Source of the DNA: Propionibacterium sp.
Lineage (GTDB): Bacteria; Actinomycetota; Actinomycetes; Propionibacteriales; Propionibacteriaceae
Direction: 5' to 3'
NCBI GenBank assembly: GCA_022837595.1
Contig: JALHFX010000088.1
Coordinates: forward strand, 1 to 13,031
DNA length: 13,031 nucleotides
The position numbers and the translations under genes are program-made. Below the pieces are notes generated by a model. It did no database searches and had not been told where the DNA came from. It saw nothing but the letters and a program-made list of their open reading frames with translations. Positions 1 to 6,529 of the stretch are shown one piece after another. How positions within the stretch are numbered: position 1 is the first letter of the stretch; the number at the start of each line of letters is the position of its first letter.

Positions 1-65
1 CGGGTAGCTTTTCCGAAGTGAGAACCGATCTGACCGTCTTCAGACACTGGAGCAGTGAGTTTCAT
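1..65 (-). CDS. NifX/NifB-type Fe-Mo cofactor-binding domain protein, N-terminal fragment cut by window edge
   Basis: An ATG at 65-63 opens a frame that runs off the left edge after 21 codons. The start reads MKLTAPVSEDGQIGSHFGKA. This matches the typical opening of the dinitrogenase iron-molybdenum cofactor (NifX/NifB C-terminal, Nitro_FeMo-Co) family: a first beta strand of the form MKIAVPV, a short acidic turn with G-Q, then the H-F-G-K/H-A signature. Many small family members outside nitrogen fixers have no known role, so no link to nitrogenase is implied. A G-rich run lies just before the ATG, but with spacing too short for a good Shine-Dalgarno site. The frame lies 41 bp after the dprA stop on the same strand. 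Family is inferred from 21 residues only. Confidence 0.5.
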   Translation of the reverse strand, partial: MKLTAPVSEDGQIGSHFGKAT

Positions 66-106
66 ACCCCCATTTCAGCGCACTCCACTGGACTTATCCA
101 ATCCGC

Positions 107-1243
107 CTAGACAACTGCGGAGGTTGGCCGTTTCAATCGCCAGGCGCCGGTCTGGTCCTGACCCACCAATCCCAAGACCTCCAACTCGGCGAGTGCACCT
201 AGAATCCGCGGCACCGGGTGACCGCACTTAACCGCCAGATCGGATGTACTGATGCCACCACGGGCGGGCATCGCCTCTCGTACTGCAAGCAACTCGGGTT
301 CGACATCGTCCAGCAGCCGGTCCGGCCCACGCTCGGCTAGCAGCGGCCCAACCCCGAGGGGCGCCAGTTGTGCCCGAATATCGTCTACATCGGCAACCAG
401 CGTCGCCTGACCGTCTCGGATCAGCCGGTGGCATCCAGTAGACATGCCCGAGAAGACAGGTCCGGGCACCGCCATTACGGCCCGCCCTAGTTCATTGGCC
501 CAGCTGGCGGTATTGCGCGCGCCAGACCTTGCAGCCGCCTCGACCACGACCGTTCCGATCGTCAACGCTGCTATCAGACGGTTCCGGGCCAAGAAGGCGG
601 ATCTGCTCACGCGCACCCCCGGAGCCACCTCCGAGACCACCAGATGTTCAGCCTTCAGCTCCTCGAAGAGCCGCAGGTTACCGCGGGGATAAGCCTCGTC
701 CAATCCTCCCGCATAGACCCCGACGGTGCGCCCACCAGATGCCAGAGCAGCCCTATGCGCAGCCGCATCGATTCCGTATGCTCCACCGGAAACAACGGTG
801 TAGCCATCACTTATGAGTCCGCCGACGAGATCGCTCGTAACAGCCTCGCCGTAGCGTGTGGCCGCTCTCGCTCCGACGACTGCCACGCTGCGCGGCGCGA
901 ACTCGGCCACGGACAACGGACCGGCTGCCCACAGCCCGACCGGCAACCCACCCAAACCCTGTATCTCGGCGCGGTGGGCGAGATCGTCCAGCTGAACAGG
1001 CCACTCTGTATCACCGGGAATCACGAACCGTAACTGTGCCTGCCCAGCACGCTGCACCAACACATCTTCGTCCGTCATCTTCGCACGTCGCGCCCAGGCA
1101 GATTCGTCTCCGTTCCGGCGTAGTGCATCAACGGTCGCTACCGCGCCGTGCGAAGCAACCAATCGGGCTAGCTTCAGATGCCCGGGCTCACAGATACAGG
1201 TCAGCACGGCTCTAGCACGTCGCTCCTGATCCCACTCGGTCAC
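107..1243 (-). CDS. dprA: DNA-processing protein DprA
   Basis: DprA (Smf) binds incoming single-stranded DNA and loads RecA during transformation; in non-competent bacteria its role is less clear. The product is 378 aa. An N-terminal SAM-like region (about 1-110) is followed by the Rossmann-like DprA core with VVGARAATRYG (about 122-132), the signature SGGAYGIDAAAHR (about 152-164), YPRGN, the RNRLIAAL helix and GTVVVEAAARSGARNTA. A C-terminal winged-helix region (about 310-365, GGISTSDLAVKCG) follows. I chose the GTG at 1243 because it makes a 4-bp GTGA overlap with the comM stop and has GGAGG eight bases upstream. A TTG 15 bases further upstream (1258) would put that GGAGG inside the gene. 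Last gene of the yraN-comM-dprA set; looks complete. Confidence 0.93.
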   Translation of the reverse strand: MTEWDQERRARAVLTCICEPGHLKLARLVASHGAVATVDALRRNGDESAWARRAKMTDEDVLVQRAGQAQLRFVIPGDTEWPVQLDDLAHRAEIQGLGGLPVGLWAAGPLSVAEFAPRSVAVVGARAATRYGEAVTSDLVGGLISDGYTVVSGGAYGIDAAAHRAALASGGRTVGVYAGGLDEAYPRGNLRLFEELKAEHLVVSEVAPGVRVSRSAFLARNRLIAALTIGTVVVEAAARSGARNTASWANELGRAVMAVPGPVFSGMSTGCHRLIRDGQATLVADVDDIRAQLAPLGVGPLLAERGPDRLLDDVEPELLAVREAMPARGGISTSDLAVKCGHPVPRILGALAELEVLGLVGQDQTGAWRLKRPTSAVV

Positions 1244-2763
1244 GCTGCGCACCTCCAACCGTCATGCCTCAATCCCAAAGCTGACGCCAACTGCACTCGG
1301 GTGATCCTGTCCTTGCCATCCAGATCGGCCAGAGTCCAAGCCAAACGCAGCACCTTGTCGACCCCGCGAGCACTTAAGCGTCCACTTCTGACTGCGTCGT
1401 CCAGTAACGACATACCCCGGGCTCGCGGCAGCCTGCGCAACTCAGCCCCAGGAATCTCCCCATTCAGCTGCCAAGGTGTTCCCATCAAGCGCTCGGCCTG
1501 CCGCTCGCGAGCCAGCCTGACCCGTTCAGCCACCTTCTTACTCGACTCCCCCGCCGGCGCATCAGCCAGGCCGAGCCTCGACGGCAGCAGCCGGTGGTGG
1601 ATGTCGACTCGATCAAGCATCGGGCCGCTGAGTCGTTCGTTATAGCGCCGCACACTCATCGGAGTACAGGTGCAGTTCGCTCCGGGCACGCCAAGCATCC
1701 CGCAGGGGCAGGGATTGGCTGCCATGACGAGCTGGAATCTTGCGGGATAACACACCTGACTGGCGGAGCGAGCGATCGTCACTTTTCCCGTTTCCAGGGG
1801 CGTGCGCAATGCGTCAAGTACCCTGGCGCTGAATTCTGGGACTTCATCTAGAAAGAGCACGCCACGATGAGCAATCGAGATAGCTCCTGGTCGGGCCACC
1901 CTGGCACCACCACCGACCATCGCGGCCATCGAGGCGTTGTGATGTGGATTCGAATACGGAGGTCGTCTGATCAACCCGCCGTTCAATGGACGCCCGACCA
2001 GGGAATGTATCGCAGAAACCTCCAACGCTTCCGCGTTGTTCAGATCCGGAAGCAAACCCGGTAGCCGTTCAGCGAGCATCGATTTGCCGACTCCCGGCGC
2101 ACCGTGGAGAAAGAGATGATGACCGCCGGCGGCTGCCACTTCGAGTGCCCAGCAAGCATCCGGTTGCCCGCGCACGTCGGCGAGATCCGGAGCATAGTCG
2201 GGAGGCTGAACGGTGGGCGGCTCATTGGCATACGCTCCACCAAGTACAGGACGCCCGTGCAGAACCTCGATGAGATCCGCCAGACATGAGACCCCTAATA
2301 CCCTCAGCCCCGCTACCAACTCGGCTTCAGCGACCTGCCTGGCAGGCACGATTGCCGCCTCGAAGCCGGCGTCGCGAGCCGCCAGCAGGGCAGGCAGCAC
2401 TCCTTGGACTTCGCGTACCCGCCCGTCCAGGCCCAGCTCTCCCACCAGAACGCTGGACGCAGCGATGGCGTGGGGCACGACGCCGCTTGCTGCCAGCACT
2501 GCAGACACGATCGCCAGGTCGTAATGCGAACCTGCTTTCGGCAGACTCGCCGGCGTCAGATTGATGGTCAACAGTTGGTTCGGCCAGGACAGGCCAGCGC
2601 CAGCGACCGCGGCTCGACAGCGATCCCGCGCTTCGTACAACGCCGCGTCCGGTAGTCCCACCAAGACGGTGCGTGGCAGACCTCCGCCGATCGCGGCCTC
2701 AACCTCAATCAGCGTCCCTTCCATGCCCAGTAGCGCCACCGACCAGGCACTCGCCGTGCTCAT
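1240..2763 (-). CDS. comM: YifB/ComM-family Mg-chelatase-like AAA+ ATPase
   Basis: ComM/YifB proteins are AAA+ ATPases; in Vibrio and Acinetobacter ComM is a helicase that promotes branch migration during integration of transforming DNA. The product is 507 aa, the usual family length. The N-terminal ChlI-like domain (about 1-170) carries GLPDAALYEARDR and NLTPASLPKAGSHYDLAIA-type sequence (here ending IV). The ATPase has Walker A GAPGVGKS (221-228), Walker B GVLFLDEV (about 301-308) and the cysteine cluster NPCPCG...CTC (about 350-366). A C-terminal lid ends the protein. The frame stays open 64 codons upstream, but that part is low-complexity and lies inside yraN. The ATG at 2763 makes an ATGA overlap with the yraN stop and gives the conserved start MSTASAWSVALLGMEG. 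Intact; translationally coupled to both neighbours. Confidence 0.93.
   Translation of the reverse strand: MSTASAWSVALLGMEGTLIEVEAAIGGGLPRTVLVGLPDAALYEARDRCRAAVAGAGLSWPNQLLTINLTPASLPKAGSHYDLAIVSAVLAASGVVPHAIAASSVLVGELGLDGRVREVQGVLPALLAARDAGFEAAIVPARQVAEAELVAGLRVLGVSCLADLIEVLHGRPVLGGAYANEPPTVQPPDYAPDLADVRGQPDACWALEVAAAGGHHLFLHGAPGVGKSMLAERLPGLLPDLNNAEALEVSAIHSLVGRPLNGGLIRRPPYSNPHHNASMAAMVGGGARVARPGAISIAHRGVLFLDEVPEFSARVLDALRTPLETGKVTIARSASQVCYPARFQLVMAANPCPCGMLGVPGANCTCTPMSVRRYNERLSGPMLDRVDIHHRLLPSRLGLADAPAGESSKKVAERVRLARERQAERLMGTPWQLNGEIPGAELRRLPRARGMSLLDDAVRSGRLSARGVDKVLRLAWTLADLDGKDRITRVQLASALGLRHDGWRCAA
1252..1256 (-). promoter_or_regulatory. Shine-Dalgarno site that fixes the dprA start
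   Basis: GGAGG on the minus strand lies eight bases before the GTG at 1243, inside the last codons of comM. Together with the GTGA stop/start overlap it favours 1243 as the dprA start over the longer TTG option at 1258. Confidence 0.65.
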
Positions 2764-3152
2764 GCCACGCCTCGTACATGCCGCACCAACGGAGCCACTC
2801 CCGGAAGTTTGAGAATACCGACGGCGTCCACCCGAAGACCTGACAGCCCTAAACCGCTGACCTGCCGCCAAACAGCAGCGATCTGCCGGAGCTTTCGCTG
2901 CTTGGCGTATGTGATCGCCTCCAACGGATCGCCGAAGCCACTTCCGCTTCGGCATTTGACCTCGACAACTACTCCGGTTGGCAACTCCCCCGGCCCCGGC
3001 TCCAAACAGACCAGATCAGCCTCACCTACCGAGCATCTCCAGTTGCGTTCGACCACCATCCATCCGAGACCCACCAAGTAGTCGGCCGCGTACTTTTCAC
3101 CCCAGGCGCCAAGCCCTTTGCTGCCGATTGGTGCCAGATTCAAATCTGCCAT
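2760..3152 (-). CDS. UPF0102 (YraN) nuclease-fold protein
   Basis: Product of 130 aa, matching the UPF0102/YraN family, which has a restriction-endonuclease-like fold and no firmly established function. The N-terminus has the family pattern G...GE..A..YL..LG (GAWGEKYAADYLVGLGW, about 15-31), then the nuclease-like core GEADLVCLE (about 43-51) and VVVEVKCRSG (about 61-70), giving the E/D...ExK arrangement. The C-terminus has LRVDAVGIL. The ATG at 3152 is preceded by GGAGAGG with a 6-base spacer, a strong ribosome site. It starts the coupled trio with comM and dprA, a combination conserved in actinobacteria that suggests a role in DNA uptake or repair (inference). Confidence 0.88.
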   Translation of the reverse strand: MADLNLAPIGSKGLGAWGEKYAADYLVGLGWMVVERNWRCSVGEADLVCLEPGPGELPTGVVVEVKCRSGSGFGDPLEAITYAKQRKLRQIAAVWRQVSGLGLSGLRVDAVGILKLPGVAPLVRHVRGVA

Positions 3153-3158
3153 CGTTCA

Positions 3159-3165
3159 CCTCTCC
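3159..3165 (-). promoter_or_regulatory. Shine-Dalgarno site of yraN
   Basis: GGAGAGG on the minus strand, six bases before the yraN ATG. It is the clearest ribosome site in the left part of the window and marks the translational entry point of the overlapping yraN-comM-dprA set. Confidence 0.6.
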
Positions 3166-3220
3166 TTCGAGATGAATGATTGGTAAATCAGAGTCGAATC
3201 GTTCAGTTATCCACCGTGGA

Positions 3221-3263
3221 ATCTCAACTTCTTGAGATAGCTACCAGCGGCACTTGCTGGTGG
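3221..3263 (-). other. Paired hairpins in the gap between the DUF2469 gene and yraN
   Basis: Two inverted repeats sit side by side in the 127-bp gap. One is ATCTCAA/TTGAGAT (3221-3227 and 3232-3238) with a 4-base loop. The other is CTACCAGC/GCTGGTGG (3241-3248 and 3256-3263, one G-T pair) with a 7-base loop. Neither is followed by a run of T on the minus strand, so they are not classic intrinsic terminators. They could end or weaken transcription from lepB-rnhB-DUF2469 before yraN, or stabilise the 3' end of that mRNA. I see no confident promoter for yraN in the gap. Confidence 0.4.
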
Positions 3264-3279
3264 ATACTGCTCAGCGAAG

Positions 3280-3591
3280 TTACCCCTGGTCAGGGACTTC
3301 CAGATCGCGGTGCTGGATCTCCTCGATCGAGACGTCTCGGAAGGTGAGCACCTTCGCAGATTTCACGAAACGGGCTGGGCGATACATATCCCAGACCCAC
3401 GCATCGCCCATCGAGACCTCGTAGTAGACATCGCCACCCTCGGTACGCACCTTGAGGTCGACCTGGTTACACAAGTAGAACCGTCGTTCGGTCTCCACCG
3501 CATAGGTGAAGATCTCGACGACATCCTTGTACTCGCGGTACAAGTCGAGTTCCAGCTTGGCCTCGTAGGCCTCCAGATCGTCACTGCTCAT
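3280..3591 (-). CDS. DUF2469 family protein
   Basis: A 103-aa acidic protein that matches DUF2469, a small family essentially confined to actinobacteria and almost always found next to rnhB; its function is unknown. Recognisable parts are the start MSSDDLEAYEAKLELDLYRE, the strand YEVSMGDAWVWDMYR (about 76-90) and FVKSAKVLTFRDVSIEE near the C-terminus. No signal peptide or membrane helix is visible. The ATG at 3591 overlaps the rnhB stop by ATGA, so it is translationally coupled to rnhB. Length is as expected and the gene looks intact. Confidence 0.88.
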   Translation of the reverse strand: MSSDDLEAYEAKLELDLYREYKDVVEIFTYAVETERRFYLCNQVDLKVRTEGGDVYYEVSMGDAWVWDMYRPARFVKSAKVLTFRDVSIEEIQHRDLEVPDQG

Positions 3592-4244
3592 CGTGAAGCC
3601 ACTCTAGCCGCTGCCTGCACGTTCTCATACCGCATCCGGTGTATCGGGCAGGGGCCGAGGTCTTCCAGTCGCCGCTGGTGTTCGGCTGTGCAATACCCTT
3701 TGTGTGCGGTGAACCCGTAGCCACTGTAGTGCTCGTCGAACGCGGTCATGATGCGGTCCCTCGTGACCTTCGCAATGATGGACGCTGCCGCCACACACGC
3801 CGCGACCTGATCACCTTTCCAAACTGCCAGCGCGGGACAGGCCAAGCCACCTACCGCGAAACCGTCGGTCAATGCGAACTCCGGTACCGGTTCGAGCCGT
3901 AGCAGCGCCCGCCGTAGTGCTTGCAGGTTTGCTTCGTGCATCCCGAGCTCGTCGCACTCTGTCGGGGATACCTCGACCACCGACCAGGCCACCGCGCGAT
4001 CGACGATCAGTTGGTAGAGGCGCTCACGAGTGGCCGCTGTGAGCAGTTTTGAGTCATTCAGTCCATTCAGGTGCCGGGTTGCCCGCTCATCCAAAATGAC
4101 CGCACCCGCAACCAGCGGCCCCGCGCATGCCCCTCGGCCGGCCTCGTCCGCTCCGGCGACCAGCCCGAAACCGGCCCGCCGTAGCGCACGCTCGTAGCCA
4201 AAGATGCCTTTACCCGGACGAATGATCGCCATCAGCCTCCGCAC
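3588..4244 (-). CDS. rnhB: Ribonuclease HII
   Basis: RNase HII cuts the RNA strand of RNA-DNA hybrids and starts removal of single ribonucleotides from DNA. The product is 218 aa. The first catalytic pair is in ADEAGRG (D33, E34), followed by GPLVAGAV, LNDSKLL (D64) and TDGF (D127). The helix AAASIIAKVTRDR and the C-terminal GYGFTAHKGYCTAEH...LGPCPIHR complete the family pattern. Two starts are possible. GTG at 4244 has GGAG seven bases upstream and overlaps lepB by 13 bp. ATG at 4232 makes a TGATG junction with the lepB stop, but its GGAGG is only three bases away. I list the longer form; the shorter one (214 aa) is nearly as likely. Confidence 0.93.
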   Translation of the reverse strand: MRRLMAIIRPGKGIFGYERALRRAGFGLVAGADEAGRGACAGPLVAGAVILDERATRHLNGLNDSKLLTAATRERLYQLIVDRAVAWSVVEVSPTECDELGMHEANLQALRRALLRLEPVPEFALTDGFAVGGLACPALAVWKGDQVAACVAAASIIAKVTRDRIMTAFDEHYSGYGFTAHKGYCTAEHQRRLEDLGPCPIHRMRYENVQAAARVASR

Positions 4245-5050
4245 GACCCCTCTCCGAGCACGGGCTCAGCAGGCGCTGTTCCAACTGCGTCAGGCACTTC
4301 AGAGAATGCTTCGGGGACCGAGAAGGTCCTGATTCTGTTCAACGGCAGCACCGTTGCAACGACCGGCCCAACCACATCGTCGACGGGAACGAACCCGTAC
4401 ATCCCAGCAGGCACGCCGTCCTCGGTGGCCTCGCAGAGGTGTAGTCGGGAGTCGCCGGAGCGGTCCCGATGGTCACCCATGACAAAGATGTGACCAGCCG
4501 GCACAATCACATCGAAGGGTGTATCCGAAGGCGCCACACTCAAGCCGCTCGCGTCCTTGTAAAGATAGGCGTCCTCATCGATCGGGACATCGTTCACGGT
4601 GATCCTGCCTTGCTGATCGCAACATGCAACATGATCACCGGGCATGCCGATAACACGTTTGACCAGATAGCCCTGGCTGCTGTCCGGAAGCAGGTAGAGC
4701 GTCTCCAAAAGCACGCGGACGGGGTTGGATGCCTCCGGTTGCGGACCCATCCACCTGTCGTCCGGATCCTCGAAAACCACCACATCGCCACGCTCGAAAT
4801 CGGAGACTCGCATCGCCACGATGCGGTCCTTCAATTCAAGTGTCTCCTCCATCGAGCCGCTGGGTACTTCGAAAACCTGAAAGACAAAGACCCTCAGCAG
4901 AGCCGTGATCACCAATGTCACCATGATCGCGAGCGCCGTCTCACCCAGAAAGATCAGGGTCTGTTTGAACCTCGAAGGCTTGGGGCTCGGAGGGAGATCC
5001 AGATCGTCAACTTCGGCAACCAGTTCGTCACCCCTGTCTTTGCGGCTCAT
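4232..5050 (-). CDS. lepB: Signal peptidase I
   Basis: Type I signal peptidase, a membrane serine protease that removes signal peptides from exported proteins. The product is 272 aa. A charged cytoplasmic N-terminus (1-30) is followed by one membrane helix (about 33-58). The outward-facing catalytic domain has PSGSM with nucleophile S66, the general-base region YLVKRVIGMPGD with K131, and the conserved GDHRDRSGDSR block (about 192-202). The ATG at 5050 has GAGGAG with a 6-base spacer. It lies after the hairpin that follows rplS and overlaps rnhB, as in other actinobacteria where rplS-lepB-rnhB-DUF2469 is conserved. No sign of damage. Confidence 0.94.
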   Translation of the reverse strand: MSRKDRGDELVAEVDDLDLPPSPKPSRFKQTLIFLGETALAIMVTLVITALLRVFVFQVFEVPSGSMEETLELKDRIVAMRVSDFERGDVVVFEDPDDRWMGPQPEASNPVRVLLETLYLLPDSSQGYLVKRVIGMPGDHVACCDQQGRITVNDVPIDEDAYLYKDASGLSVAPSDTPFDVIVPAGHIFVMGDHRDRSGDSRLHLCEATEDGVPAGMYGFVPVDDVVGPVVATVLPLNRIRTFSVPEAFSEVPDAVGTAPAEPVLGEGSCGG

Positions 5051-5102
5051 GCCCGGCTCCTCGTTCGACGATCGGATCCCATCTTAAGACGTCAGCTGAA
5101 GA

Positions 5103-5136
5103 GGTCCCGGCCACCTTGGAGAAGGCGGCCGGGACC
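5103..5136 (-). terminator. Strong hairpin after rplS
   Basis: A 10-bp perfect inverted repeat GGTCCCGGCC (5103-5112) and GGCCGGGACC (5127-5136) encloses a further CCTT/AAGG pair around a GGAG loop, separated by one mismatch. It begins 23 bp after the rplS stop and lies before lepB. The downstream minus-strand sequence has only a short mixed T tract, so it may be a partial terminator that lets some transcription into lepB-rnhB-DUF2469. Confidence 0.7.
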
Positions 5137-5159
5137 CCGGCGACGTATTGGACGACCCG

Positions 5160-5507
5160 TCAGCTGCGACGCTCCTTGATCTTCGCAGCCTTGCCGTGCC
5201 TGCCACGAAGGTAGTACAGCTTGGCGCGGCGAACATCGCCGCGACGCTCAACCTCAATACGGTCGATGATCGGGGAATGCAGCGGGAAGGTGCGCTCGAC
5301 GCCGGTTCCGTATGAAACCTTGCGGACGGTGAACGCTTCCTGGACACCGGAACCGGTGCGGGCAATCACAACACCGGCAAAAGCCTGGATGCGGGCCTTA
5401 TTGCCCTCGACGACCTTGACATGCACCCGCACCGAATCGCCGGGACGAAACTCGGGGATGTCGCTACGGATCGAAGCCTTGTCAAGCTCAGCGATGATCG
5501 GATTCAT
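5160..5507 (-). CDS. rplS: 50S ribosomal protein L19
   Basis: L19 lies at the interface of the 30S and 50S subunits. The product is 115 aa, the normal length. The start MNPIIAELDKASIRSDIPEF, the SH3-like strand PGDSVRVHVKVVEGNKARIQ, the segment FTVRKVSYGTGVERTFPLHSP (first part of the L19 signature) and the basic tail RAKLYYLRGRHGKAAKIKERRS are all present. The ATG at 5507 is preceded by GAGGAAC. It is set apart by a hairpin on each side: one after sdhB and one after its own stop. It therefore probably has its own promoter in the 250-bp upstream gap. Confidence 0.96.
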   Translation of the reverse strand: MNPIIAELDKASIRSDIPEFRPGDSVRVHVKVVEGNKARIQAFAGVVIARTGSGVQEAFTVRKVSYGTGVERTFPLHSPIIDRIEVERRGDVRRAKLYYLRGRHGKAAKIKERRS

Positions 5508-5523
5508 GTTAGTTCCTCGTCAG

Positions 5524-5591
5524 TGCCACAGGTCACCTCGCGGTTGAGTGTTCGACAGAACTCGGCAGCATCGGTCAGTCCCCCTGTGGCA
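5524..5591 (-). promoter_or_regulatory. Possible structured 5' leader of rplS mRNA
   Basis: A 9-bp perfect inverted repeat, CCTGTGGCA at 5583-5591 and TGCCACAGG at 5524-5532 on the plus strand, would close a 50-base loop in the rplS leader, ending just before its ribosome site. Inside is a smaller GTTC/GAAC hairpin. Leaders of L19 mRNA with autoregulatory structures are known in Firmicutes (Rfam L19_leader), but I cannot match this one to that model. The rest of the 5508-5700 gap holds no gene I can support; a promoter is expected there but none is clear by eye. Confidence 0.35.
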
Positions 5592-5702
5592 GGAGCCGAT
5601 ACAGCTGAGCAACCCGCCAATCATGCCACAATCCCTGCCGATCACGGTAATCATGGCGACGCAGGCTCAACAGACATGACCTGGCGCACACCACGCGGCG
5701 AA

Positions 5703-5735
5703 GGGGCGGCGCCGAGATAACCCCGGAGCCGCCCC
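5703..5735 (-). terminator. Terminator-like hairpin after sdhB
   Basis: GGGGCGGC (5703-5710) and GCCGCCCC (5728-5735) form an 8-bp all-GC stem with a 17-base loop, starting 23 bp after the sdhB stop. On the minus strand it is followed by TTCG rather than a T run, as is common for terminators of GC-rich actinobacteria. It is the likely end of the sdhCAB transcript. Confidence 0.65.
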
Positions 5736-5758
5736 GACTACTCGCGAGATGTGGCTGA

Positions 5759-6529
5759 TTATGCGACGGTGAAGCCGTCCTTTCGGAACAGAGACCAGAC
5801 CAGATCGCGGTTCAGCGTACTGATCGACTCCAACTGGATACCCTTGGGGCAAACCGCAGAGCATTCACCGATGTTGGTGCAGTTGCCGAAGCCTTCGGCA
5901 TCATGCTGACCGACCATATTCTTCACCCGCAGGAATCGCTCCGGCTGGCCTTGCGGCAGATTGAGCAGATGGGTGACCTTCGCGGAGGTGAACAGCATCG
6001 CCGAAGCGTTCGGACAAGCCGCCACGCAGGCTCCACAACCGATACATGTTGCATTGTCGAAGGCGCGATCGGACTGTAGCTTCGGCGCCAGTAGCGAGTG
6101 TGCGTCCGGAGCTGCACCAGTATTGACCGAGATGAACCCGCCAGCCTGAATGACGCGGTCGAGCGCCGTGCGGTCAACGACCAGATCCTTCAGCACAGGG
6201 AAAGCCTTCGCCTTCCACGGCTCGATCGTGATGGTGTCGCCATCGTGGAATGAACGCATATGCAGCTGACAGGTTGTCGTCGGTACCGGTGAGTTGCCGC
6301 GACCATGAGCAGTGCCGTTGATAACAACGCCGCAAGTACCGCAGATACCCTCGCGGCAGTCCGAGTCAAAGGCCACCGGCTCTTCACCAGCCGCAGTGAG
6401 TTCCTCGTTCAGTTGGTCAAGCATCTCGAGGAAGCTCATGTCCTCGGAGACGTTGTCGATCTTGTAATCGACAAGCTTGCCCTGCGCCGCGCCGCGAGCC
6501 TGGCGCCAGATCTTCAGTGTGAGTTTCAC
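5759..6529 (-). CDS. sdhB: Succinate dehydrogenase/fumarate reductase iron-sulfur subunit
   Basis: SdhB carries electrons from the flavoprotein to the membrane quinone site. The product is 256 aa. The ferredoxin-like N-terminal domain holds the [2Fe-2S] ligands in CREGICGTC (C58, C63, C66) and C87. The C-terminal domain has the [4Fe-4S] motif CIGCGACVAACP (C162, C165, C168) and the [3Fe-4S] set CTNIGECSAVCPKG (C217, C223, C227), with C172 shared in the usual pattern. All cluster ligands are present. It starts with GTG in a 4-bp GTGA overlap with the sdhA stop, so its translation is probably coupled to sdhA, which is broken here. The gene itself looks intact. Confidence 0.94.
   Translation of the reverse strand: MKLTLKIWRQARGAAQGKLVDYKIDNVSEDMSFLEMLDQLNEELTAAGEEPVAFDSDCREGICGTCGVVINGTAHGRGNSPVPTTTCQLHMRSFHDGDTITIEPWKAKAFPVLKDLVVDRTALDRVIQAGGFISVNTGAAPDAHSLLAPKLQSDRAFDNATCIGCGACVAACPNASAMLFTSAKVTHLLNLPQGQPERFLRVKNMVGQHDAEGFGNCTNIGECSAVCPKGIQLESISTLNRDLVWSLFRKDGFTVA

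Noticed and set aside
2764..2955. 64-residue N-terminal extension of ComM
   Set aside because: It lies wholly within yraN, is low-complexity and Arg-rich, and the ATGA overlap with the family-like start at 2763 explains the gene better.
4469..5179. Plus-strand open frame (236 codons) opposite lepB
   Set aside because: It is a shadow of lepB, whose catalytic motifs are all present on the minus strand, and it runs on into the rplS terminator hairpin.
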